Both the position numbers and the translations under genes were made by a program. A stretch of DNA of 64,000 bases. It comes from UBA8231 sp036011085 (GTDB lineage Bacteria; Latescibacterota; UBA2968; UBA8231). Below are positions 8,576 to 18,445 of this stretch, one piece after another. A model generated the notes under the pieces. It did no database searches and had not been told where the DNA came from. It saw nothing but the letters and a program-made list of their open reading frames with translations. The first letter of the stretch is position 1. Every line of letters begins with the position of its first letter. The stretch spans positions 124,001-188,000 of the forward strand of contig DASCMS010000018.1 of NCBI GenBank assembly GCA_036011085.1, given 5' to 3'.

Positions 8576-10339
8576 TCAACCGCCCTCGATCCACGAGTCG
8601 CGGCCGACGTCGGCGAGCAGTTGCTGGGCTTCGATCATGCGGCGGTAGGGGCCGTCCTGGCGGATCAGGTCTTCGTGTCGTCCCAGTTCCACCACCTGCC
8701 CTGCCTCGAGCACGACAATACGATCGGCGTGGCGCACCGTGGACAGACGGTGGGCGATCACGAGGGTAGTGCGTCGGGCCATCAGTCGCGCCAGGGCTTC
8801 CTGGATCAGCAGCTCGGTATGTGTGTCGACGGCGGAGGTGGCCTCGTCAAGAATGAGAATGGGGGCGTCGCGGAGGATGGCCCGGGCGATGGCGAGGCGC
8901 TGTTTCTGGCCACCCGACAGGCGCACACCCCGTTCGCCGATGAGCGTGTCATATCCCGCTGGCAGCTGCTCGATGAATTCGTCGGCATTGGCCGCCGCAG
9001 CGGCGGCACGCAGGGCCCCATCGTCGGCGTCTGGCCGGCCGAAGCGGATGTTGTCGCCCACGGTACCGTGAAAGAGGAACACATCCTGGTCCACGGCGGC
9101 GATGTGCCCCCGGACCCAGTTCAGGGGCGCGTCGCGTACATCATGACCACCGATGCGCACGGCTCCCTGTTGCGGGTCGTAGTACCGGGGAAGCAGATGA
9201 GAGACCGTCGTCTTGCCCGCCCCCGTATGGCCGACAACGGCGGCGATCTGGCCCGCCGGGATGCTGAAACTCACGTCCCGAAGCACGGGTCCGTCGGCCT
9301 CGTCGTAGGCGAAGGTGATGCCGGCGAACTCAACGTTCCAGTCAGCCCCTTCGGGGGCACGGGCGCCGGGTCGGTCGACGATGTCGGATTGGACGGCGAG
9401 CAGCTGGAACACGCGGTCCGTGCTGACAGCGGCCTTCTGCAGTACATCATTGATAGACGCCAGCTGCAGGAAGGGCTGGTAGATGTGACCCAGGTAGACG
9501 ATGAAGATGAACAGCTCAGCCACCGAGATGCGCTCAGCAAGGGCCGCCGAGCCCCCGGCCCAGATGACGAGAACGATGCCGATGCCCCCGGCGGCCTCAA
9601 CGATGCCGGCAGGCAGGAGAGAGATCGAGTTGGCCTGGATCGAGGCGTCACGGAAGGTGGCGCTGTGTTTTCCGACGTGACCGGCGGCGGCCTCCTCCTG
9701 AACGAAGGCCTTGATGACGCGGATGCCGGCGAAATTGTCGTGCACTTTGGCGATCAGGTCGGCGAGGGTGCCACGGACCTCACGCCACAGGACACGCACT
9801 CGAAGCACGAGGCGGAACACGAGGAAGGCTGCCAACGGAATCGGCAGCAACGTGATGAGGGCGAGCTCGGCGTCAAGAGTGAACAGGACCGTAGCCATGG
9901 CCGCGGGAATGACGATGGCGAGGATGGTTTCCGGTACACCGTGGGCGATGAAATCCTCCACCGCCTCGATGTCGTTGATGGAACGGGAGATCAGATTGCC
10001 CGTGCGCTCCCCGGAGTAGAAGCGGTGGGGCAGGCTCTGCACGTGTCGGTAGACGCGCACCATCAACTCGTGCAGCGTGCCGTACGCCGCCTGGTGGGAG
10101 AAACAGCCGTAGCCGAAGCGGGTGAGTCCGCGCAGCAGGTAGACACCGAGCAGGCCGGCACAGAGCAGGACGAGCTTTTCGGCGGAGCCGCCGCCTTCAG
10201 TGATCCAGCCGATGACCTCGGCGATCATGAGCGGCGGCAGCAGATTGGCGCCGGCAAAGGCGAGGCCGCACAGCACCGACAGGAGCAGCAGTCGCCGGCG
10301 GCCTTCGAGGATGTTCCAGAACTGTTGGAGGAAGGTCAT
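8576..10339 (-). CDS. ABC exporter, fused permease and ATPase (MsbA/lipid-A-export type)
   Basis: A 587-aa half-transporter. An N-terminal six-helix type-IV exporter domain (about 1-310) includes the intracellular-loop motif ERTGNLISRSINDIEAVE. The ATPase domain has Walker A GHTGAGKTT, Q-loop DQDVFLF, signature LSGGQKQRLAIARAIL, Walker B ILILDEATSAVD and H-loop IAHRLS. All catalytic residues are present, so it likely works as a homodimer. It stands alone with no regulator; the substrate (lipid, drug or peptide) cannot be read. Confidence 0.93.
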   Translation of the reverse strand: MTFLQQFWNILEGRRRLLLLSVLCGLAFAGANLLPPLMIAEVIGWITEGGGSAEKLVLLCAGLLGVYLLRGLTRFGYGCFSHQAAYGTLHELMVRVYRHVQSLPHRFYSGERTGNLISRSINDIEAVEDFIAHGVPETILAIVIPAAMATVLFTLDAELALITLLPIPLAAFLVFRLVLRVRVLWREVRGTLADLIAKVHDNFAGIRVIKAFVQEEAAAGHVGKHSATFRDASIQANSISLLPAGIVEAAGGIGIVLVIWAGGSAALAERISVAELFIFIVYLGHIYQPFLQLASINDVLQKAAVSTDRVFQLLAVQSDIVDRPGARAPEGADWNVEFAGITFAYDEADGPVLRDVSFSIPAGQIAAVVGHTGAGKTTVSHLLPRYYDPQQGAVRIGGHDVRDAPLNWVRGHIAAVDQDVFLFHGTVGDNIRFGRPDADDGALRAAAAAANADEFIEQLPAGYDTLIGERGVRLSGGQKQRLAIARAILRDAPILILDEATSAVDTHTELLIQEALARLMARRTTLVIAHRLSTVRHADRIVVLEAGQVVELGRHEDLIRQDGPYRRMIEAQQLLADVGRDSWIEGG

Positions 10340-10459
10340 GGGGAGGCTGAATGTTTGTCGAAGGATGATTCAGCGCAACCACGGCCCCGAGGCGGGATGT
10401 ACCCACATACACCGGTGCTATCACTGGCACACGGACTCGGGCCGATCTTCCGTCTCATC

Positions 10460-11473
10460 CTACGGGCGCAGGACGACGCGACGGCCCTTGCGGGAGCTCT
10501 CCATGGCGCCGAAGACCATGGCCAGCGACTTGATGTTGTCGTGACACTCCGTCTGGGGCATCTTGCCGGTGCGCAGGAAGGCGAGCATCTCTCGCAGGGA
10601 TCCCCGCATTCCCTCGTGTTTCATCCCCTCCTTGGCCGGGCGCAGATCTTTCAGTTTGCGGTTGAAGCCGGTCTTGCCGGCTGTGACCTGGGTTACCGGT
10701 CGTTGGTCCTGTTCGTAGAGAATGGTGCCACGATCGCCGGTTATGCGCCAGTTGCCCTGCCAGCTGGTGGGGAGGCCCTCGGCGCACCAACTGCCCCGGT
10801 AGGTGAAGACCACACCATCGGTCATTTCGAAAATGCAGCTGGCCGATACGTCGCCGGCGTACCAGCTCCCGCGGGGGTTGAACTCGTGGGCATACACGGC
10901 TACCGGGTCCACGCCGGAGACATAACGGGCAAGGTCAAAGTGATGGATGGACATGTCCAGGATCAGGGGGCTGTCCATCTCGTCGCGGAAGCCGCCGAAG
11001 TGGCAGCCCATGAAGAAGTCGCAGTTCAGGGCGGTCAACTCGCCGACCTTGCGGCCTGTGACCATCTTGTTCAGAGCCTCATGTCGCGCAATCCAGCGGC
11101 GAGACTGACTCACCATGTACATTTTGCCCGTCTGTTCACTGGCGCGGACCATGCGACGTGCCTCAGCCATGCTGTTGGCCATGGGCTTCTCGCCGATGAC
11201 GTGGCAGCCGGCCTTCAGTGCCGTGCACACCACCTTGCAGTGGGCCTCGGGCACGGTGAGATCGACGACAAAGTCGGGTTGCATCTTCCGTAGGAAGGCT
11301 GCCTCGTCGTCGGAGACCTCGGCCTCGATCTCGTATTTCTCACACTGGTCGCGGGCGCGTCCGACATCCAGGTCCACAACGCCGCGGATCTCGACTTTCT
11401 CGGCCTTCAGGGGTGGAAACCAGGCATTGCTGATGCCGCCTGCCCCGACGATGACACATGATTCCTTGGTCAC
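10460..11473 (-). CDS. Gfo/Idh/MocA family oxidoreductase
   Basis: A 337-aa NAD(P)-dependent oxidoreductase. The Rossmann start is VIVGAGGISNAWFPPL and the conserved EKPMA (about 94-98) carries the catalytic-pocket lysine. ILDMSIHHFDLARYV supplies the conserved C-terminal His/Asp pair (about 178-190). Family members act on sugars, inositols or their derivatives. It diverges from the AAA ATPase gene across 50 bases and is followed by a 120-base gap before the exporter. Confidence 0.9.
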   Translation of the reverse strand: MTKESCVIVGAGGISNAWFPPLKAEKVEIRGVVDLDVGRARDQCEKYEIEAEVSDDEAAFLRKMQPDFVVDLTVPEAHCKVVCTALKAGCHVIGEKPMANSMAEARRMVRASEQTGKMYMVSQSRRWIARHEALNKMVTGRKVGELTALNCDFFMGCHFGGFRDEMDSPLILDMSIHHFDLARYVSGVDPVAVYAHEFNPRGSWYAGDVSASCIFEMTDGVVFTYRGSWCAEGLPTSWQGNWRITGDRGTILYEQDQRPVTQVTAGKTGFNRKLKDLRPAKEGMKHEGMRGSLREMLAFLRTGKMPQTECHDNIKSLAMVFGAMESSRKGRRVVLRP

Positions 11474-11523
11474 ATCTGTCTCTTCCGTTGGAGGAAAGTC
11501 ATGAGAAAAGCTGAGCGTCGATC

Positions 11524-12282
11524 ATGCTGAGTGACCAGTTCCTCATCGAGGTGATTCTCGAGCGTGAGCGCGTTGACTCCTTCGAGAGGTATCCCTTCAA
11601 CCTGGACGCCGTTCGCCAGTTGAACCGCCTCGAGCTCCATCGGCAGGTCACGTTCATCATCGGCGAGAACGGCTCGGGCAAGTCGACGTTGCTCGAGGCG
11701 ATCGCCGTCGCCTGGGGCTTCAACGCCGAGGGTGGCAGCCGTGGGTTTCATTTCGACACCCGGGCCTCGCATTCGAGTCTGTACGAGTACCTGCGGTTGT
11801 CGCGCGGCGTCGGTCAGCCCCGGGATGGATACTTCCTGCGCGCCGAGAGCTTCTTCAACGTGGCCACGGAGATCGAGAAGCTGGACGGGGAACCTGGCCC
11901 GGCCATGAAGATCGGACCGGCGTACGGTGCCCGAGCGCTGCACGAGCAGTCCCACGGTGAGTCCTTCCTGGCCCTGCTGACGGAGAGGTTCCACGGACGG
12001 GGGTTCTACATCCTGGACGAACCGGAGGCGGCCCTGTCGCCGAGCCGGCAGCTATCCGTTCTGGCGCGAATCCACGAACTCGCCCGCGGCGGATCACAGT
12101 TCATCATCGCCACCCACTCACCGATCATCATGGCCTACCCGGAGGCCGTCATATACCAGTTGACAGAAGACGGCATCGAGGCTGTCGAGTATCGTGACAC
12201 GGAGCACTTCACAGTGACCAGGGATTTTCTCAACAACACGGAGAAGATGCTGGACATCCTGATGTCCGGCGGTGATCAGTAG
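11524..12282 (+). CDS. AAA/ABC-type ATPase of the AAA_23-like family
   Basis: A 252-aa soluble P-loop ATPase. Walker A is GENGSGKSTLLEA (about 47-59), the ABC-like signature is SHGESFLALL, Walker B is GFYILDEPEAALSP and the switch His is in FIIATHSPIIMAYP. It lacks transporter or SMC coiled-coil domains. The family is widespread and poorly characterised, and some members sit in defence or toxin systems. No partner is evident here. Its 3' end overlaps the convergent gene by 7 bases. Confidence 0.88.
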   Translation: MLSDQFLIEVILERERVDSFERYPFNLDAVRQLNRLELHRQVTFIIGENGSGKSTLLEAIAVAWGFNAEGGSRGFHFDTRASHSSLYEYLRLSRGVGQPRDGYFLRAESFFNVATEIEKLDGEPGPAMKIGPAYGARALHEQSHGESFLALLTERFHGRGFYILDEPEAALSPSRQLSVLARIHELARGGSQFIIATHSPIIMAYPEAVIYQLTEDGIEAVEYRDTEHFTVTRDFLNNTEKMLDILMSGGDQ

Positions 12283-13271
12283 ACCTGGGGCAGCCCCGAC
12301 TCGGCGGCCTGCTTCGCCAGGTCGAGGGTGCGCACGACGGTCAGCACCTCACGACCCGGCGCCGGCAACGGCGCTCCGTCATCGCAGAGTCCGACCACCA
12401 GCTGGCGGATCTGTTCGGTGAAGGAGTCCTCAAACTCGTTGCCCGGGCAATCCGCCTCAACGGCCTCGCCGTTCAACCGCACGCGGCTGCGCTCGACGCT
12501 CAGCGTGCCCTCGGTTCCCACGAGGACAGTCTCGGTGTGGGCCTGGTGGGAACACATGGAGAACTGAAATGTGGCCAGCCGGTCGTCGGCGAAGTCGAGG
12601 GCGATGAAACCGTCACTCTCGGCGGCGGCGGCGGAACTGAAGGAGCGCACGCTGGCGTGAACGCGCCACGGGATGGCGGCAGTGCCGGTGGCTGCACTCA
12701 ACAGCCAGAGGGCGAGGTCGACGTCGTGACTGCCGAACAGGGGCAGGTAGAGACCACCACACTGCTCGCCCAGGCGGCGCCACTCCGTCGACACCTTCTC
12801 GGTGAAAAACAGCCGTTGATGCAGCAGATGCCGGATCTCACCGAGGGCCCCGTCAGCCAGCAGTCGTCGGGCCTGTCTGGGGCCGGTCATGCAGCGTGTT
12901 GACTGTCCGACGCACAGAACGACATCGGCCGCCGCGGCGGCCTCGATCATGCGGCCGGCCTCGGCTTCGTCCAGAGCCATCGGTTTTTCCACGAGGATGT
13001 GTTTGCCCGCCTCCGCCGCCTGCAGCGTGAAGGGCTCGTGCAGATGGTGGGGGAGGCAGAGAAGGACGACATCCACGTCAGCGGCAGCGAGGACCTCGGT
13101 GTAGTCGTTGGTGTGGCGCGCCGTGGTGGACTCAGCGGCGGCGCGCGCGCGGTCCACGTCGATGTCCTGACACCAGGTCACCTCGGCGCCGTCGACGGCG
13201 GTGACGCCCTTGATGTGCGCCCGGGCGATCCCACCGCAGCCGACAATGGCGAAGCGGACGGGGCGTTTCAC
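12276..13271 (-). CDS. Gfo/Idh/MocA family oxidoreductase
   Basis: A 331-aa enzyme with the cofactor motif FAIVGCGGIARAHIKGV, catalytic-pocket EKPMALDEAEAG (about 95-106), and C-terminal GSHDVDLALWLL with the conserved His and Asp. It resembles myo-inositol/scyllo-inositol 2-dehydrogenase-like members, but the substrate is not fixed by sequence. It diverges from the methyltransferase gene, with 36 bases between the starts. Confidence 0.9.
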   Translation of the reverse strand: MKRPVRFAIVGCGGIARAHIKGVTAVDGAEVTWCQDIDVDRARAAAESTTARHTNDYTEVLAAADVDVVLLCLPHHLHEPFTLQAAEAGKHILVEKPMALDEAEAGRMIEAAAAADVVLCVGQSTRCMTGPRQARRLLADGALGEIRHLLHQRLFFTEKVSTEWRRLGEQCGGLYLPLFGSHDVDLALWLLSAATGTAAIPWRVHASVRSFSSAAAAESDGFIALDFADDRLATFQFSMCSHQAHTETVLVGTEGTLSVERSRVRLNGEAVEADCPGNEFEDSFTEQIRQLVVGLCDDGAPLPAPGREVLTVVRTLDLAKQAAESGLPQVY

Positions 13272-13307
13272 GTGGTGTGTCTGATCTGTTTCGGTGTTCC
13301 TATCTTC

Positions 13308-14108
13308 ATGCCCGCAACAACCCGCACCGGTCCTCTCCTGTCAACCTGTGGAGCTACCCCGGCTGTGACGCCCTCGTCGACCTACAAGAGCTTCCGTCAG
13401 TTCAACAAGACCCGGATCGGGGCTCTGGCGGCATCGCGGTCCTCGATCAAGCCGCACATCGCAGAGGAGCACTTCGCCTCGGACAGCCTCCAGGATCGCT
13501 TCGTCCGGGAGATGGCGAAACAGAGGGCGCTGCCCGTCAAAGAGATCCTGGAATCCTTCGAGTTCTTCGCCTGCGTACGCAAGCGACTACGGGCGCCACA
13601 TGTGACCGACCTGTGCTGTGGGCACGGCCTGACCGGCATCCTCTTCGCCCTCTTCGAACGGACCGTCGAACAGGTGCTGCTCATCGACCGCCAGGAACCA
13701 CCCAACCATGCCGGAGTCCTGGCCTGCGCCATTCGCGTGGGGCCATGGGTGGCCGACAAGGTGCGCTACCAGACGGCGCCCATGAAGCGGGCCGCTGCAC
13801 ATGTCGAGCCATCGACCTCCATCATGGCCATCCACGCCTGTGGCAGACTCACCGACCGATGCATCGACTGCGCCCTCGAGGCGGGCGGCGCCATGGCTCT
13901 GATGCCCTGTTGTTATCCCGATAGTGGCTGCGAGGCACCGGCGGCCCTGCAGCTGTCCCTCGGTACTCGCCTGGCATATGATATCGACCGCACCTACCGG
14001 CTGCAGGCTGCCGGCTACCACGTACGATGGGGCAGCGTGCCCGAGGAGATCACGCCGATGAACCGCGTCCTGATCGGCACCAGATCCCCAGCCTCTCCCA
14101 GGAGCTGA
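13308..14108 (+). CDS. Class I SAM-dependent methyltransferase, Methyltransf_32-like
   Basis: A 266-aa protein. VTDLCCGHGLTGILFALF is a SAM-binding motif I and LIDRQEP a motif II. IHACGRLTDRCID and ALMPCCYP match the HxCG...CC(Y/H) layout of Methyltransf_32 (GSTCD-like) proteins. I chose the ATG at 13308 because longer frames run into the divergent gene. The start is only moderately certain because no strong ribosome site is seen. It lies just upstream of RidA; the substrate is unknown. Confidence 0.75.
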   Translation: MPATTRTGPLLSTCGATPAVTPSSTYKSFRQFNKTRIGALAASRSSIKPHIAEEHFASDSLQDRFVREMAKQRALPVKEILESFEFFACVRKRLRAPHVTDLCCGHGLTGILFALFERTVEQVLLIDRQEPPNHAGVLACAIRVGPWVADKVRYQTAPMKRAAAHVEPSTSIMAIHACGRLTDRCIDCALEAGGAMALMPCCYPDSGCEAPAALQLSLGTRLAYDIDRTYRLQAAGYHVRWGSVPEEITPMNRVLIGTRSPASPRS

Positions 14109-14114
14109 TCGACC

Positions 14115-14519
14115 ATGGCAGACATGCCTGTCAGACAGGAGCACAACCCCGACTGGCCGTGGGCAAGACCGTACCGCATCTCGCAAGCCGTCCAGGTGGG
14201 CGACACCCTCTACATCTCAGGGCAGGGCCCAATTGATCCGCAGGGCGACCTCGTCGGTCCCGACGACATGGCCGCCCAGTCGCGTCAGGTCTTCGCCAAT
14301 ATGAGGGCCGTACTCGAAGAGGCGGGGGCGTTGATGAACGACGTGGTGAAGATCACCTGTTTTCTCACCGACGTTTCACGATATGCTGAGTACTCAGCAG
14401 TGCGGGGCGAGGCATTTCCCGACCACATACCTGCCAGTTCCACGGTGATCGTTGCCGATCTGGTGGTCTCCGGCATGATGGTCGAGGTAGAGGCCATCGC
14501 TCACCTGTCGGGAGACTAG
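14115..14519 (+). CDS. RidA/YjgF family reactive-intermediate deaminase
   Basis: A 134-aa RidA fold. Typical elements are LYISGQGPIDPQGDLVG, NMRAVLEEAGALMNDVVKITCFLTD and the C-terminal VEVEAIAHL. Members with a catalytic Arg hydrolyse reactive enamines/imines. Here the usual Arg before the C-terminal motif is not obvious (PASSTVIVADLV replaces P..R..V), so it may belong to a non-archetypal subgroup. It sits 6 bases after the methyltransferase and 1 base before the GH109-like gene, implying one operon. Confidence 0.85.
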   Translation: MADMPVRQEHNPDWPWARPYRISQAVQVGDTLYISGQGPIDPQGDLVGPDDMAAQSRQVFANMRAVLEEAGALMNDVVKITCFLTDVSRYAEYSAVRGEAFPDHIPASSTVIVADLVVSGMMVEVEAIAHLSGD

Positions 14520-14520
14520 G

Positions 14521-15747
14521 GTGGAGCAGATCAAGCTCGGCTTCATCGGTCTTGGCGGTCGTGGCTCGGGTCTGGCCGACCTCGTGGCGGCCATGGAGGA
14601 CGTCCACATCGCCGCCGTCTGTGACGTGTACCAGGATCGCATCGACAGGAAGATCGACCGCCTGCAGGAGCTGCAGGGATACCGCGCCGATGGCTACACC
14701 GAGTACGGCGACCTGCTGGCCCGGGGCGACCTGCAGGGCGTCGTCATCGCCTCCAGCTGGACGACCCATGTCGAGATTTCACTGGCCGCCATGCGCGCCG
14801 GCATCTACGCCGCGTCCGAAGTCGGAGGCGCCTCGTCGGTGCAGGAGTGCTGGGAGCTGGTCCGCGTCAGCGAGTCGACGGGTGTCCCCTTCATGCTGCT
14901 GGAGAACTGCTGCTACGGCCGCGAAGAGATGGCTGTGCTCAACATGGTCAAGCAGGGCATGTTCGGCGAGCTCATCCACTGCCAGTGCGGTTATGAGCAC
15001 GACCTGCGGTCGGAGATCGCCCGGGGGACCGAGAACCGTCACTACCGTCTCAACAACTTCACCTACCGCAACGCCGACCTGTACCCCACCCACGGCGTCG
15101 GCCCCATCGCCAAGATGCTCAACATCAACAAGGGCAATCGCTTCACGTCGCTCGTATCGATGAGCAGCAAGGCCCGGGGCCTGCACGAGTACGCCGTCAA
15201 CCGCCTCGGCGCGGAGCACTCTCAGTACGACACCGTATTCGCCCAGGGTGATGTCACCACCACGATGATCAAGTGCGCTCGCGGCGAAACGGTGCTGCTC
15301 ACCCACGACTGCTCACTGCCGCGGCCCTACTCCAGGGCCCAGCGCGTGCAGGGTACGCGGGGGCTTTGGATGGAGGACAAGAATGCCCTCCACTTCGACG
15401 ATTTCGAGGGCGAACGCTGGGCGCCCATGGCCGAATACCTGGAGACACATGATCATCCAGTGTGGCGCGACTTCATCAGCGACGGGGTTCGTGGCGGCCA
15501 CGGTGGTATGGACTACCTGGTACAGCGAGCCTTCATCGAGGCCATCAGGGAGGGCCGACAGACGCCCATCGACGTCTACGATTCGGTGGCCTGGATGGCG
15601 ATCACGGCCCTGTCCGAGGACTCGATCGCCTGCGGCAGCGCCCCCGTGCCCTTTCCTGACTTCACCAATGGCAAGTGGATCCGCCAGCGACCCGATCCTG
15701 ACTGCTACTGGACACTGGACGGCCTGTACGACGGAACACGCCCGTAG
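14521..15747 (+). CDS. Gfo/Idh/MocA oxidoreductase, GH109-like
   Basis: A 408-aa protein starting at GTG. N-terminal LGFIGLGGRGSGLADLV is the NAD-binding loop. ASEVGGASSVQECWELV, LENCCYGREEMAVLNMV and LYPTHGVGPIAKMLNINKGN are hallmarks of the GH109 subgroup, whose members use NAD in glycoside (alpha-GalNAc) cleavage. There is no signal peptide, so it would act on imported sugar. A plain dehydrogenase remains possible. It starts one base after the RidA stop. Confidence 0.82.
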   Translation: MEQIKLGFIGLGGRGSGLADLVAAMEDVHIAAVCDVYQDRIDRKIDRLQELQGYRADGYTEYGDLLARGDLQGVVIASSWTTHVEISLAAMRAGIYAASEVGGASSVQECWELVRVSESTGVPFMLLENCCYGREEMAVLNMVKQGMFGELIHCQCGYEHDLRSEIARGTENRHYRLNNFTYRNADLYPTHGVGPIAKMLNINKGNRFTSLVSMSSKARGLHEYAVNRLGAEHSQYDTVFAQGDVTTTMIKCARGETVLLTHDCSLPRPYSRAQRVQGTRGLWMEDKNALHFDDFEGERWAPMAEYLETHDHPVWRDFISDGVRGGHGGMDYLVQRAFIEAIREGRQTPIDVYDSVAWMAITALSEDSIACGSAPVPFPDFTNGKWIRQRPDPDCYWTLDGLYDGTRP

Positions 15748-15762
15748 GCGGGAGCGGTCCGG

Positions 15763-17118
15763 TCAGTCAGCGAACAACCCGTCGATCATCGCGAGGGTTG
15801 CGGCAACCAGTTCGGCCCCGGCCTCCGGGCCGGCCACCGAGACGGCCGGCATGGCGCCGTACCCACCAGCGGCGACGGCGCGGGCCGATGGCAGGTAGAA
15901 GCCACGCCCGGCCAGCTGCACGACCATGGTCTGCGCCGCCGTGCTGCGCGCCTTGATCTGCAGCCCGTAGTCGAGGAAGAGTTCGAAGGGATTGGTGGCG
16001 ATCACCCAGTCACCGAGACGGATCACGTGGATCTCCGCCGGCACCGGCGTCGCCTGCCGTTCGCCGTCGAAGACCTCCACCACCGCTTTCTGCCGTACCG
16101 GCCACCAGGTGCTCGTGTCGCCCTGGGCCGCCGACTCCAAGTAGAGGTCCTGCGCCTGGTCGCGCTCAGCCCGTGAGATCTTTCGAGGTGACAGCTCGAG
16201 GCGTTGTATCTCGTGGACGAGCAGACAGGGCTGTGCCGTGGGGGGCGGCGGCGTGCACGCCAGGGCGCGCTGTACCGCATCGGCGACGCGGTGGCCGATC
16301 TCCTCACGTTCGTTGAGTCCGCGACGCTGGCGCATTTCCTCCTCCTGCTCGCCGTAGAGCAGGAAGTGGGGCGACTGGTCGCCGGCGGCGGCACACAACC
16401 CCAGGACACTCAACTCCGCACCGAGACGGGAGCGCAGCTCGGTGCGGACCTCGTGCCAGTAGTCGGCGGAGAACTGCTCGAGATTCTCGGTCACCTGTGA
16501 CGGACAGGGGATCACGGCGGCCACCCCGACGAGGGTGCCGTCGGGCTCCCAGGCGAACATGAGGTCGATACCGTGATCCTCGTATCCACCGATATGCTCG
16601 AAGTCATCCCGCCGCGTCTTGCCGTACATCTGGCCGGCGCCACCGGCGTACACGGCGTAGCGGTTGTGCCCGACCACAGCGTGTCCGAAGGCCCGCGCCA
16701 GCACCCGTGTCCGCCGGCTCTGCCAGGCCTCCAGGACGGCTTCGACGATCCTGCCGGCCACCCATGTCTCGCATTCGGCGCCGGTCATGACCTCACCACC
16801 GGGGTACTCGTAGAAGTCATCTTCCAGAACGAGGGACGTGTGTGTGTGGGTGGCTGCAAGCACGATCGCATCGGCCGGCACGTCCGTGCCCCGCAATGCG
16901 GCACGGACGGCGCGGTACAGACCGTCGGAGGGAGTCGCCAGGTCGCAGGACACGAACACGGTGGCGGTGGCATCCTCTTCATCGACAAGGGCCCAGGCCG
17001 TCACCGTGATGGGATCGAGGGCATCATGGCCGATACGGACCCGCTTCTGCCCCTGGATCATCGCTGGCCGTGTCGGTGTGATGTCCCGTGTGGCAAGACC
17101 GAGTTGCAGCATCATCAA
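15763..17118 (-). CDS. Neutral ceramidase-like protein (N-terminal-domain family)
   Basis: A 451-aa protein resembling the N-terminal catalytic domain of neutral/alkaline non-lysosomal ceramidase: LGLATRDITPTRPAMIQG at the start, LAATHTHTS (the zinc-site HxH region, about 86-94) and a later CPSQVTENLE. Unlike true neutral ceramidase it has no signal peptide and lacks the C-terminal domain. In many environmental bacteria such proteins sit beside sugar enzymes and their substrate is unknown. Its start overlaps the DegT gene by 4 bases. Confidence 0.8.
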   Translation of the reverse strand: MMMLQLGLATRDITPTRPAMIQGQKRVRIGHDALDPITVTAWALVDEEDATATVFVSCDLATPSDGLYRAVRAALRGTDVPADAIVLAATHTHTSLVLEDDFYEYPGGEVMTGAECETWVAGRIVEAVLEAWQSRRTRVLARAFGHAVVGHNRYAVYAGGAGQMYGKTRRDDFEHIGGYEDHGIDLMFAWEPDGTLVGVAAVIPCPSQVTENLEQFSADYWHEVRTELRSRLGAELSVLGLCAAAGDQSPHFLLYGEQEEEMRQRRGLNEREEIGHRVADAVQRALACTPPPPTAQPCLLVHEIQRLELSPRKISRAERDQAQDLYLESAAQGDTSTWWPVRQKAVVEVFDGERQATPVPAEIHVIRLGDWVIATNPFELFLDYGLQIKARSTAAQTMVVQLAGRGFYLPSARAVAAGGYGAMPAVSVAGPEAGAELVAATLAMIDGLFAD

Positions 17119-18395
17119 CCCACCTTCTCGACGGGCACCTCGTCCAACTGCGTGAACACCTTGCGCACCGCCTTGGCCAGCGCCTCGATCTGCTCACTGC
17201 CGTTCGGGGGCCGATGGTTGTTGACGTTCCACAGACAGGCGTCGATACAGGCCTGCGACACGGGGTACTGGGTCAGGTCGTAGCTGATGTCCTGGCGCGT
17301 GTGCGCTGCACTCCACGGATAGCCGCCGCCGTAGGCGTTCTTGGCCTGGAACACGGAATGGGCTGGCAGCAACCAGTTGGCGCGGCTCACGCGGGCGCCC
17401 TCCGCCGTCAGGGCCGCGGCGATGCCATCGGTCAGGGCGCTGGCGGATACCCCTCGGCTCCGGGCGCAGGCCGGGTCGGCGCGCAGCACATAGGCATAGC
17501 CATTGGTCGGCCGCTCTTCGGTGCGGAAGGCCGGCAGCAGGTTCGGCGTACCTGCCAGACACTCGGCGAGACGGGTCCAGTTGTCGACGGCGTGCTGATT
17601 GGTGGCGTCGAGGCGGCGCAGCTGGCTCAGGGCAAAGGCGGCGGGCAGGTCGGAAGTGCGGTACATCCAGCCCAGGCCGAAATCGTGGAACTCACGGCCC
17701 GCCTCCGGCGGCCGCATGTCACTGAAGGCGGAGACCGCCTTGCCGCGGGCGAACAGGTCGTCGTCGTCGGTGACGAACAATCCACCCTCGCCACCGGTGA
17801 AGTTCTTGTTCTGGTTGAGGCTGAAGGCGGCCACATCACCCAGTGTGCCGGTCCTGCGTCCCCTGTACGTGGCGCCCACGGCCTGACAGGCGTCTTCTAT
17901 GACACGCAGGTCGTGCCGACGGGCGATGTCGAGGATGGGATCCATGTCGCAGGCCACACCCCAGTAGTGGACGACGAGAATGGCCCGAGTTCGGTCGGTG
18001 ACCGCCGCTTCGATTGCCTCCGGGTCGAGGTGCATGGAGTCCCAGTCGACGTCGACGAAGATGGGCACGGCGTTGTGGTGCAGGATGCACGAGGCACTGC
18101 TCGTCCACGACAGCGCCGGAGTGATGACCTCGTCGCCAGGCTCGATACCACAGGCGGCGACGCACATGTGCAGCGCCGACGTGCCACTGTTGGTGGCAAA
18201 GCACAGGCGATTGCCGTTCCAGGCAGCGAACTCCGTCTGTAACAGCTCTGCGTGGGGACCAAAGGCATGCCTGTCCTGGCGCAGCGAGGCCAGCACGAGG
18301 GCTTCGTCGGCTTCGGTGACCTCGGGCCAAATGCGGAACTCCAACTCCGCGGGCACGGCGGCGGGACCGCCGTGGAGGGCGAGGCGCTCACCCAT
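17115..18395 (-). CDS. DegT/DnrJ/EryC1/StrS-family PLP aminotransferase
   Basis: A 426-aa fold-type-I PLP enzyme. ATNSGTSALHMCV (about 76-88) binds the cofactor phosphate, VIEDACQAVGATYRG carries the ring-stacking and Asp residues, and the Schiff-base Lys is in SLNQNKNFTGGEGG (about 205). The family aminates keto-sugars or makes AHBA-like compounds. An AAAGGAG site lies 6 bases before the ATG. It is coupled to the ceramidase-like gene, so both probably act in one amino-sugar or sphingoid-like step (inference). Confidence 0.92.
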   Translation of the reverse strand: MGERLALHGGPAAVPAELEFRIWPEVTEADEALVLASLRQDRHAFGPHAELLQTEFAAWNGNRLCFATNSGTSALHMCVAACGIEPGDEVITPALSWTSSASCILHHNAVPIFVDVDWDSMHLDPEAIEAAVTDRTRAILVVHYWGVACDMDPILDIARRHDLRVIEDACQAVGATYRGRRTGTLGDVAAFSLNQNKNFTGGEGGLFVTDDDDLFARGKAVSAFSDMRPPEAGREFHDFGLGWMYRTSDLPAAFALSQLRRLDATNQHAVDNWTRLAECLAGTPNLLPAFRTEERPTNGYAYVLRADPACARSRGVSASALTDGIAAALTAEGARVSRANWLLPAHSVFQAKNAYGGGYPWSAAHTRQDISYDLTQYPVSQACIDACLWNVNNHRPPNGSEQIEALAKAVRKVFTQLDEVPVEKVG

Positions 18396-18445
18396 TGTGT
18401 TCTCCTTTCGGTGTCATCTCTCGCGCAGCAGGTAACCGTTGAAGT

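Noticed and set aside
8621..11293. An 890-codon open frame on the plus strand
   Set aside because: It is antisense to the ABC exporter and a Gfo/Idh/MocA gene, has no recognisable domain, and its composition (many G, D, H, V) is the shadow of GC-rich codons.
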